Positions 1 through 5,901 of a DNA stretch of 13,921 nt are shown here, one piece after another. The notes beneath the pieces were generated by a model, which saw only the letters and a program-made list of their open reading frames with translations, did no database searches and had not been told where the DNA came from. The stretch is from positions 1-13,921 of the forward strand of contig SKVA01000501.1 of the NCBI GenBank assembly GCA_007129695.1. The letters run 5' to 3'. Positions within the stretch are counted from its first letter, which is position 1, and the number at the start of each line of letters is the position of its first letter. Source of the DNA: Spirochaetaceae bacterium (GTDB lineage Bacteria > Spirochaetota > Spirochaetia > DSM-27196 > SLST01). The position numbers were made by a program, and so were the translations under genes.

Positions 1-36
1 CGGCTACCTGCCGCGACGGCTACCTGCCGCGACGGC
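1..36. repeat. 16-bp tandem repeat at left edge
   Basis: The unit CGGCTACCTGCCGCGA occurs twice without mismatch (1-16 and 17-32), and the first four bases of a third copy follow (33-36). The array is cut by the window edge, so its true copy number is unknown. The period is not a multiple of three, so if it lies in the end of an upstream gene it cycles through all three frames. Frames entering from the left all stop before position 80. From 37 to 100 I see only the leader of the aldo/keto reductase gene. Confidence 0.8.
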
Positions 37-40
37 CCCT

Positions 41-68
41 TTGCGCGGCGCGGCAACGTTGATATGCT
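41..68 (+). promoter_or_regulatory. Possible weak promoter of the aldo/keto reductase gene
   Basis: A -35-like TTGCGC (41-46) lies 16 bp before a -10-like TATGCT (63-68). A transcript would start near 75 and carry a leader of about 26 nt before the GTG at 101. The match to sigma70 consensus is modest, and the gene could instead be read from upstream. Confidence 0.3.
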
Positions 69-100
69 GAGCGTGTGAGAATGCTCGAGCGGGGGATGCC

Positions 101-931
101 GTGGCGATCTCGGCCCTGAGATCGACCGTACGGCTCAACAACGGTGTCAGGATACCGATGGTCGGGCTCGGCTGCGTTGCTACCGATGACCCTGTCGCGA
201 CCGAACGTGCCGTCGCAACGGCGCTCGAGTCCGGGTACCGGCTCATCGACACCGCCAGCGTCTACGAGAACGAGCGCAGCATCGGGCGCGCGCTGCGCAG
301 CGCATCGATAACCCGTGATGATCTGTTTGTCACGACCAAGGTCTGGAACTCTGACCTTGGTTACGATCGAACGTTGTCGGCGTTCGAACGCTCGATCGAC
401 AGGCTTCAGGTCGAGTACCTTGACCTGTACATGATCCATTGGCCTCTGATTCGCCTGCGAACCGACGCATGGCGCGCACTCAAACGCCTCCTGGACGATG
501 GCAGGTGTCGTTCGATCGGCGTGTGCAACTTCGCGATCCGGCACCTTGAGGAGATCGTATCGGCAACCGGTGTCGTCCCAGCGGTCAACCAGTTCGAGGT
601 GAACCCGTTTTTGCACCAGAACCGACTTCGCGAGTGGTGTCGCCGCAAGAACGTACTCGTTCAGACGAACACGCCGCTGTCGCGGCTGAAGCGGCGCCAT
701 CGCGCGCTCCTGCACGCGATGGCCGAACGCTACGGCAAGGCTCCCGAACAGGTGCTGATACGTTGGGCGCTGCAGATGGACATCGCGGTGCTGATCCGCT
801 CGGTAGACATCGAGCAGATTCGCACACAGTCGCGCGTGTTCGACTTCGAACTCTCTCTACCCGACATGGACACTCTCAACTCGCTCAATGAAAACATGCG
901 CATCGGCTGGGACCCGACCAACGCTCCGTAA
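101..931 (+). CDS. Aldo/keto reductase family oxidoreductase
   Basis: This is a 276-residue cytosolic NAD(P)H-dependent carbonyl reductase of the aldo/keto reductase (TIM-barrel) family, normal length for short bacterial members. The full catalytic tetrad is visible: D50 in LIDTASVYENE, Y55, K80 in VTTKVWN and H113 in YMIHWP. GVRIPMVGLG (15-24) is the family's N-terminal strand, and IGVCNF (139-144) and VNQFEVNP (162-169) are also typical. Cofactor-side motifs are altered: the usual SPLG-type loop reads TPLS (191-194), and the usual IPKS that binds the NADPH phosphate reads LIRS (231-234). The start is GTG; an in-frame stop at 68-70 excludes earlier starts, and GGGGGA (91-96) is a weak ribosome site. 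The substrate cannot be predicted. It is the first gene seen on this strand, with a 54-nt gap to the next. Confidence 0.93.
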   Translation: MAISALRSTVRLNNGVRIPMVGLGCVATDDPVATERAVATALESGYRLIDTASVYENERSIGRALRSASITRDDLFVTTKVWNSDLGYDRTLSAFERSIDRLQVEYLDLYMIHWPLIRLRTDAWRALKRLLDDGRCRSIGVCNFAIRHLEEIVSATGVVPAVNQFEVNPFLHQNRLREWCRRKNVLVQTNTPLSRLKRRHRALLHAMAERYGKAPEQVLIRWALQMDIAVLIRSVDIEQIRTQSRVFDFELSLPDMDTLNSLNENMRIGWDPTNAP

Positions 932-956
932 GCTCGCTTACCTCCGCATCGATGCG
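928..956. repeat. Two adjacent dyad-symmetric elements upstream of the zinc-ribbon gene
   Basis: GTAAGC-TC-GCTTAC (928-941) overlaps the aldo/keto reductase stop codon, and a perfect 12-bp palindrome CGCATCGATGCG (945-956) follows. Neither is followed by a T-run, so a Rho-independent terminator is unlikely. They could be an operator or a weak hairpin. The second lies inside the spacer of the candidate promoter at 938-966. Confidence 0.4.
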
Positions 957-966
957 CGCCGACAAT
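938..966 (+). promoter_or_regulatory. Possible weak promoter of the zinc-ribbon gene
   Basis: TTACCT (938-943) and GACAAT (961-966) are spaced by 17 bp and would give a leader of roughly 13 nt that includes the purine-rich ribosome site before 986. Only 3/6 and 4/6 bases match consensus. Read-through from the upstream gene is an equally good explanation. Confidence 0.25.
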
Positions 967-985
967 AGGAGCGAGGCATCTCCAA

Positions 986-1186
986 ATGGTCACGAGACAG
1001 GCATTGCGGCAACCAGATTCGTCCGACTCACGCTTCTGCAGGTGCGGAACCCGACTCGATTCGCCACGTGGTATCACCGCAGCGACGGTAGTCTACGAGG
1101 GTGACAAGGAGATTCACCTTGCTCACTGTCGCGGATGCGGCCAGCTTCTGATCACGGTGGAGCGTACGCCGGCTGCGGTATATTGA
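986..1186 (+). CDS. Small zinc-ribbon protein, function unknown
   Basis: A 66-residue protein with a four-cysteine pattern: C18-x-C20 in FCRCG, then C48-x2-C51 in HCRGCGQLL. The knuckles are 27 residues apart, separated by a predicted beta-rich stretch (VVYEGDKEIHLAHC). This fits a single small zinc ribbon that may bind nucleic acid or a protein partner. The first knuckle is CxC instead of the usual CxxC. There is no signal peptide or membrane segment. GAGG (973-976), within AGGAGCGAGG, lies 9 nt before the ATG and supports this start. The stop is 5 nt before the start of the next gene, so the two are probably co-expressed. I do not recognise a named family. The cysteine pattern and ribosome site argue for a real gene. 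Confidence 0.72.
   Translation: MVTRQALRQPDSSDSRFCRCGTRLDSPRGITAATVVYEGDKEIHLAHCRGCGQLLITVERTPAAVY
1179..1184 (+). promoter_or_regulatory. -10-like hexamer 7 nt before the 595-residue protein gene
   Basis: TATATT (5/6 match to TATAAT) overlaps the last codons and stop of the zinc-ribbon gene and ends 7 nt before the ATG at 1192. No convincing -35 box is present at 16-18 bp. No good ribosome site precedes the ATG, so a leaderless secondary transcript is possible. It may also simply be the Val-Tyr-stop codons of the upstream gene. Confidence 0.3.
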
Positions 1187-1191
1187 GACCG

Positions 1192-2979
1192 ATGAGCGTC
1201 GAGCCGGAGTACGTTCGATTCGAGCCCAAAGAGCGCGACGAGCTCCTGTCGCAAGTCGGCAGCTTCACCCCGGTCGAGCGTACGTTGTTCGAGCGGCTGT
1301 GCGCGGTCTGGCAGCCACGAATAGACACCGAGCGATTCATGAAGCGCTCAGCGTCACCCGAACAGGAGCGATCGGCGCTGGACCGGCTGATGGCGAAGCT
1401 TCGCGGCGCACAGCTCGGGCTCATCGTCCCCGCCGACGAGGCGGCTTCGCAACCCGGCTTCATCATTCTGACATCGGCGGGCAGTCTCGACTTCTGGCGC
1501 GAACTCGTCGGCCTGGAGGTCGGCAGATGCCTGCGCGCCGGTCACCTGCCGTCTGAACAGCGCCTGACCGACCGCAACGCGCTGCCTCCCGGTTATCACG
1601 TCAAGGACATCAGTTCGACCGAGCTCGCGGCCGCGTGCACGACCGACACCGACGGGGAGCTGATCTACCGGATCAGGCTGCTCGACGACGTGCGGATCGT
1701 CTTCCCGGCCTGGTCGGCAAAGAGCCTCATCACGAGCACGCTCAACACGATTCGCGTGGACACCGACGAACGCGGTATAACCGAGGAGATCGCGCGCGTG
1801 CGAAACTCGTCGATACACGAGACCCGCGAACAGCTCAAGAGCAGGGCACCCGATGCGTGGCTCGCAATATCCCAGACCATCGTGAAGGAACGAAAGACCG
1901 TCGCATTTCGCAAGAACATCGACGACCGCGATGAGATCTTCGAGATGGCGTATCTGATGATGATCTTCGTCGAGGCGCAGCTCGGAGCTGCAAAACGGAG
2001 GATCGAAAGCGACGAGCACATCGACGCCGAACTGCAAACCATAGTAGCCGCGGTTGCGACCACGAAGGACGGCCTGATGCCTCAGGATCAGTTTGAGCTT
2101 CTTGTCGACCAGGCGACGGCGCGGCTCGGCGCCGAAGGAGTCCGACTCACGAGCCGGCTCAAAGAGCGCGTTCTCACTCCACGCCCCAGGCGCGCGCTTG
2201 CTACCGTCCTCTACCTCCACGGAGGCTACCTCCACTGCGACTCGGTCATCCGCGTGTTCAACCCGGCGCGGATCAGCGCTCGCGACCGCGTTGTCCACGA
2301 GTACGTAGACCTGATCGAGGCGTACCTTCGCGGCCGACAGACCGATATCTCCGAGGTCCTTGGATCGCGTGACCAGTTTAACGAGGATCTGCGTGTCCGC
2401 GTAGAACGAGCGCATCCGCTGCTCGGGGAGATCATCGCGCGTCCGCAGGTCCTCGCCGAAGCGGTTATCCGCGACGCCAAACAGCGGAATCCCGCATCGA
2501 CCCCGGACGACCTGAAGGCCGCTCTTGAGCGCTACTTCAGCGTAGACAGTTCGCAACTGCGACCGATCGCCGATCTGCTCGAGTTGAACGTCGTTGAACT
2601 GTTCGACTCGGCGTACCACCGGCTGAGCGTGCTCAGGCAGCTGCTCATGCGCCTGTCCGGACGCCACGAGAGCCTTCGCAACAGCTACGAACGACGATTC
2701 GGGCCCCGACGCGCGGGGTCGAGACCACCATCGGGCGCAACGCCGGAAGCCGGCGGCCCGATCGACTCACCAGCAGGGGTAGATCGCAACGACGCGCGCG
2801 AGCTCGCCGGAACGCGGGTTCGTGGAACAGGCAAGCGATCCTCGCACGCAGAGCAGTTACGGCGGGCCGGCCGCGCACCATCGACGCCGCAGAAACCACG
2901 CCCGAAGAGCGCGAAAGAGATCGAGGCAGTGTGGCAGGAGTTCGGAAACGCGCTGCACTCCAAACCGAAATCAGAATAA
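1192..2979 (+). CDS. Conserved-looking hypothetical protein, 595 residues, mostly helical
   Basis: I do not recognise this family. The ATG at 1192 is preferred over one 57 nt upstream that overlaps the zinc-ribbon gene in another frame and gives an unlikely N-terminus. There is no signal peptide or membrane segment, so it is probably cytosolic. Residues 1-125 are charged and helical, with a short hydrophobic patch (LGLIVP, 75-80; FIILTSAGSL, 90-99). Residues 130-200 look beta-rich (YRIRLLDDVRIVFP). Residues 200-500 are mainly helical and contain HGGYLHCDSVIRVF (343-356). Residues 503-572 are an Arg/Pro/Ser-rich basic, probably disordered linker. A separate helix follows (SAKEIEAVWQEFGNAL, 573-588). 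A folded core, basic linker and terminal helix suggest a docking or nucleic-acid-associated protein, but this is inference. It follows the zinc-ribbon gene by 5 nt and overlaps the opposing gene's end by 9 nt. Confidence 0.85.
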   Translation: MSVEPEYVRFEPKERDELLSQVGSFTPVERTLFERLCAVWQPRIDTERFMKRSASPEQERSALDRLMAKLRGAQLGLIVPADEAASQPGFIILTSAGSLDFWRELVGLEVGRCLRAGHLPSEQRLTDRNALPPGYHVKDISSTELAAACTTDTDGELIYRIRLLDDVRIVFPAWSAKSLITSTLNTIRVDTDERGITEEIARVRNSSIHETREQLKSRAPDAWLAISQTIVKERKTVAFRKNIDDRDEIFEMAYLMMIFVEAQLGAAKRRIESDEHIDAELQTIVAAVATTKDGLMPQDQFELLVDQATARLGAEGVRLTSRLKERVLTPRPRRALATVLYLHGGYLHCDSVIRVFNPARISARDRVVHEYVDLIEAYLRGRQTDISEVLGSRDQFNEDLRVRVERAHPLLGEIIARPQVLAEAVIRDAKQRNPASTPDDLKAALERYFSVDSSQLRPIADLLELNVVELFDSAYHRLSVLRQLLMRLSGRHESLRNSYERRFGPRRAGSRPPSGATPEAGGPIDSPAGVDRNDARELAGTRVRGTGKRSSHAEQLRRAGRAPSTPQKPRPKSAKEIEAVWQEFGNALHSKPKSE

Positions 2980-4530
2980 CCTGCGACGCAGGCTCGCCTT
3001 GACTGCGTGCGCGCAATTGTAGCCCGGAGCACCGAAGATGCCTCCCCCAGGGTGCATGCCCGCACTCGCCAGGTAGAGATCCCGAAGCGGGGTCTTGTAC
3101 TGCGCAAGCTCCGGGATCGGGCGCCACATGAACATCTGGTCGATCAGCATTTCGACGTGCATGACGTTCGCGTTCGGCATGTTGTGCTTCGCTTCGATCA
3201 CCGGCGGCGTCTGAACGTACATGTCGATCAGTCCGTCGCTGGTACCCGGCGCAAACCGGTCGATGACCCGAAACAGCTTCTGTGCCTCACCCTTGGCGAT
3301 CGTGTCCCAGTCGAGCCCCGGCCGCAGCCGGTACGGATAGTACTGCCCCCACAGGAAGAGTGTATGCTTGCCGGCGGGGGCCAGAGTCGGGTCGATCGCG
3401 CTGAACGTCATCGCTACGACCGCAGGATCGTGGCTCGGCTCGCCCCGCAGATAGTCGGCGTACGCATCATTGAGGTACTGAGAGGTCGGGCACAGCAACT
3501 GCAGCCCTCGAAGCATCCCGGATTTGTCGCCGTCGGTGATCGCGTAGTCGGGCAACCGGTCCATCGCGGCGCGCACCACCATTCCAAAGCCGTTTCCGAC
3601 AAGTATCCGCTCGACCCGCTTGCGAAGGTCGGGTGGGATCCATCCTTCGAGCAGCTTCAGGAACGTCACCCACACGTGCGCGTTGGAGATCACCCGCTTC
3701 GCGGTGAACACGTCGCCCGACACCGTTCGAGCACCAACCGCCCGGTCGGACTCGACAAGGATCTCGGCCACCTCGTGATCGGCGAGCACCGTACCGCCGT
3801 GGTCCCGGATATACGCAGCGAGCGCCCGCGTCAGCATCCCGGAGCCCCCTTTCGGGCGAGCCGGCCCCTTCTTGTGGATCACCGAGTGCCACCCGATGAA
3901 CTCAGCGCTCACCGCGTCGATCGGCGGTGGACCGCTTTGGGCACCCCACCACGCAAGCGCCGCACGGACCCGGTCGTCGACGAACGTTTCGTTGATCAAC
4001 CGACCGTAGCTCTTGAACAAAGAGCGCAGTAGATCGTTCCGATCCGAGCGCGAGCTACTGAACTTCCGCAGCAGAATAGTCGAACCAAAGTTGCGCATCG
4101 ACGGCTTCTTCAGAAACATTTCGAAGATCGCCTCATTGAGCGGTTGCCATCGCTCGATGAACCGTCGGTACGCGTCGGCATCGTGGTCGTTGAGCCGCGC
4201 GATACTCTCGCACGTCGCGTCCAGATCGCGGTAGAACGACACTGAACTTCCGTCGGGAAACGGCGCGCTCATGAACGGATCGAGTTCGATGTACTCGAGT
4301 CCGTAGCGGTGGAGCTCCAGGTCGGCGACGATCGGCGTATGATGGATCATGAAGTGCGCAGAACCGCCCACGTCCATCCGGAACCCGCCGAACATCTCCT
4401 CGGTGCAGACCGCACCGCCGATCGTGTCGCGCCGCTCGAGCACGACGACCCGGTACCCCCACTTCGCAAGATACGCAGCCGCGGTAAGACCGTTGTGCCC
4501 GCTGCCGATCACCAGTACATCGCAGTCCAT
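2971..4530 (-). CDS. FAD-dependent desaturase-like oxidoreductase (CrtI/PYROXD2-like)
   Basis: A 519-residue flavoprotein of the amine oxidase/phytoene desaturase superfamily. The N-terminus is a classic FAD Rossmann motif: VLVIGSGHNG (5-14, GxGxxG), the acidic residue E32 ending strand two (VVVLE), and IGGA (37-40). The C-terminus carries the matching FAD-binding motif GMHPGGGIFGAPGYN (491-505). The GMHPGGG form and overall length resemble the PYROXD2-like branch more than true carotenoid desaturases. No carotenoid genes are nearby, so pigment synthesis should not be assumed. The substrate is unknown and there is no signal peptide. The ATG at 4530 directly precedes the Rossmann strand and has no ribosome site, only a promoter-like element 6 nt upstream. 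It is divergent from another flavoprotein gene across 117 bp, and its 3' end overlaps the 595-residue protein gene tail to tail by 9 nt. Confidence 0.9.
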   Translation of the reverse strand: MDCDVLVIGSGHNGLTAAAYLAKWGYRVVVLERRDTIGGAVCTEEMFGGFRMDVGGSAHFMIHHTPIVADLELHRYGLEYIELDPFMSAPFPDGSSVSFYRDLDATCESIARLNDHDADAYRRFIERWQPLNEAIFEMFLKKPSMRNFGSTILLRKFSSSRSDRNDLLRSLFKSYGRLINETFVDDRVRAALAWWGAQSGPPPIDAVSAEFIGWHSVIHKKGPARPKGGSGMLTRALAAYIRDHGGTVLADHEVAEILVESDRAVGARTVSGDVFTAKRVISNAHVWVTFLKLLEGWIPPDLRKRVERILVGNGFGMVVRAAMDRLPDYAITDGDKSGMLRGLQLLCPTSQYLNDAYADYLRGEPSHDPAVVAMTFSAIDPTLAPAGKHTLFLWGQYYPYRLRPGLDWDTIAKGEAQKLFRVIDRFAPGTSDGLIDMYVQTPPVIEAKHNMPNANVMHVEMLIDQMFMWRPIPELAQYKTPLRDLYLASAGMHPGGGIFGAPGYNCAHAVKASLRRRLF

Positions 4531-4536
4531 GAACGA

Positions 4537-4565
4537 TTAATACAGCGAACGCAGCCAACAAGCAA
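4537..4565 (-). promoter_or_regulatory. Candidate leaderless promoter of the desaturase-like gene
   Basis: Read on the minus strand, TTGCTT (4560-4565) and TATTAA (4537-4542) are separated by 17 bp, and the -10 hexamer ends 6 nt before the ATG at 4530. The expected transcript start is at or next to the A of ATG. No Shine-Dalgarno lies between, which fits a leaderless mRNA. Confidence 0.45.
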
Positions 4566-4613
4566 GAAGCCACACCCGGGGCGCGCCGGATCGTCAAGAA
4601 ACGCGCAGCCGGG

Positions 4614-4641
4614 TTGCTGCGGCCCGTCATCCTGCTATCTT
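4614..4641 (+). promoter_or_regulatory. Candidate leaderless promoter of the FMO-like flavoprotein gene
   Basis: TTGCTG (4614-4619), a 16-bp spacer and TATCTT (4636-4641) end 6 nt before the ATG at 4648. The stretch before the ATG is pyrimidine-rich and has no Shine-Dalgarno. With the minus-strand promoter it forms a divergent promoter pair whose -35 boxes are 48 bp apart. Those 48 bp include the palindrome GGCGCGCC (4580-4587). Confidence 0.45.
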
Positions 4642-4647
4642 CTACGT

Positions 4648-5892
4648 ATGCTCGACTGGTTGATAATCGGTGGCGGGTTGCACGGGACAACGATCCACGG
4701 TGCACTCACTCGCGTCGACTCAGGATTCACGATCCGGGTTGTCGATCCGTTCGACACCCCGTGCTACAGCTGGTTCAAGCGAACCGACGCGTGCGCGATG
4801 CGGATGATGCGCTCGCCGGCCGCGCACACTGCGCTCGAGGATTTCACCGGCCTCATGAGATTCGCCAGGAACGAGGGGTACGACCTTGGGCAGCACACCA
4901 CGCCCCCGTACGCGCGACCGTCGACCGAGCTGTTCAACCGGTACCTGCAAACCGCGACAACGTCGCATCGGCTCGCATCCGACTGGCTCCGGGGATGGGC
5001 GATCGACCTGCGACGCGAGGACGACGCGTGGACCGTATCGCTCGACGAAGGGAAGACGGTTCGCTCGCGCGCGGTCGTGCTGTGCGTTGGCCGCGGCCAC
5101 TCGCACGCAGCGGACGATCAGGGACTGGAGCGACCATCGTGGGCGCGTACGCCGTCGATCGTGCACGTATTCGACCCCGGGTTCGATCGTGCTCGCCTTG
5201 AGCGCTCCAGGCGGCCGGTCATCATCGGTGGAGGCACAACCGCGCTCCACCTGGCGCTCCATTTGGGCAACGCGTCACGTCCGTGCACGGTCGTCACGCG
5301 CCATCCACTGCGATGCGCGCAGTTCGACTCGGATCCCTGCTACATCGGCCCGAAGTGCATGCGCGGCTTCATCGAAACGACGGACCCTGAGGAAAGGCGG
5401 CGGATGATAGACGCGGCGCGAAACCCTGGGACGGTGCCGCCCGACCTGCTCGCGCACGTCCGGGACGCAGAGCGTGAGACGGCGATCCGGGTCACCGTCG
5501 ATACCGTCGAACGCGTCGAAGGAGCGCGCGAAGGCGATTCGGCATCGCTCAGCCTGGTAGGACGCGATACCACGTTCGATGCCGACCAGGTCTGCGTCGC
5601 AACAGGGTTCGCAGACAGCGTGCCGGCCGCGACACTGCTCGCGCGGGCGGCAGCGTCGGTACACCCCGATCGCTGCGCGCGCTACGACTCGCGCGGGATC
5701 CCGGTGCCGGGCAAAACACTCGAATGGTTACCGGGTCTCTACCTGAGCGGGATTCTCGCAGAGCAGGAACTCGGCCCGTCGGCGCCGAACATCATCGGGG
5801 CGCAGAACGCCGCGAAGCGACTCACGAGCGCGATCTGCGGACGGGTCCGCCCGATCCCTTCGGCGTGGCGCAGATACGCGTCGATCCGGTGA
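4648..5892 (+). CDS. Two-Rossmann FAD/NAD(P)-binding protein, flavin monooxygenase-like
   Basis: A 414-residue flavoprotein with two nucleotide-binding folds. The first begins at the N-terminus (WLIIGGGLHG, 4-13, GxGxxG for FAD). The second is VIIGGGTTALHLALHL (191-206), suited to NAD(P)H. A downstream VCVATGF segment matches the ATG motif seen near the end of flavin-containing and N-hydroxylating monooxygenases (SidA/IucD type), and VLCVGRG (144-150) closes the first fold. The likely chemistry is NAD(P)H-dependent flavin oxidation of an amine or other small molecule; the substrate is unknown. MRMMRSPAAH (51-60) is a plausible flavin-pocket segment. A longer in-frame extension upstream runs antisense through the neighbouring gene and is rejected; the ATG at 4648 starts directly at the Rossmann strand. 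The gene is divergent from the desaturase-like gene and convergent with the cyclase gene, 9 nt away. Confidence 0.85.
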   Translation: MLDWLIIGGGLHGTTIHGALTRVDSGFTIRVVDPFDTPCYSWFKRTDACAMRMMRSPAAHTALEDFTGLMRFARNEGYDLGQHTTPPYARPSTELFNRYLQTATTSHRLASDWLRGWAIDLRREDDAWTVSLDEGKTVRSRAVVLCVGRGHSHAADDQGLERPSWARTPSIVHVFDPGFDRARLERSRRPVIIGGGTTALHLALHLGNASRPCTVVTRHPLRCAQFDSDPCYIGPKCMRGFIETTDPEERRRMIDAARNPGTVPPDLLAHVRDAERETAIRVTVDTVERVEGAREGDSASLSLVGRDTTFDADQVCVATGFADSVPAATLLARAAASVHPDRCARYDSRGIPVPGKTLEWLPGLYLSGILAEQELGPSAPNIIGAQNAAKRLTSAICGRVRPIPSAWRRYASIR

Positions 5893-5901
5893 CCCCGCTG
5901 C

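Noticed and set aside
1..36. CRISPR array
   Set aside because: The units are directly adjacent with no spacers and are only 16 bp long.
1354..2667. Long minus-strand reading frame of 437 codons
   Set aside because: It is fully antisense to the 595-residue protein gene, has no recognisable motif and has the composition expected of a GC-rich shadow frame.
2980..2992. Hairpin CCTGC-GAC-GCAGG just after the stop of the 595-residue protein gene as a terminator
   Set aside because: The stem is only 5 bp, no T-run follows and it lies inside the end of the opposing coding sequence; such short stems are common in GC-rich DNA.
3007..4032. Long + strand reading frame of 341 codons
   Set aside because: It is antisense to the desaturase-like gene, which has clear FAD motifs at both ends; its translation is low-complexity, rich in Arg, His, Val and Pro.
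2971..4530. Phytoene desaturase (crtI) assignment
   Set aside because: The FAD motifs fit the superfamily, but there is no phytoene synthase or other carotenoid gene nearby and the C-terminal motif looks more like the PYROXD2 branch.
4309..4647. N-terminal extension of the FMO-like flavoprotein
   Set aside because: It would run antisense through the start of the neighbouring gene and through the divergent promoter region; the Rossmann fold begins at the ATG at 4648.
5893..5901. Bidirectional terminator between the FMO-like and cyclase genes
   Set aside because: The convergent gap is only 9 nt and no stem followed by a T-run is visible around it.
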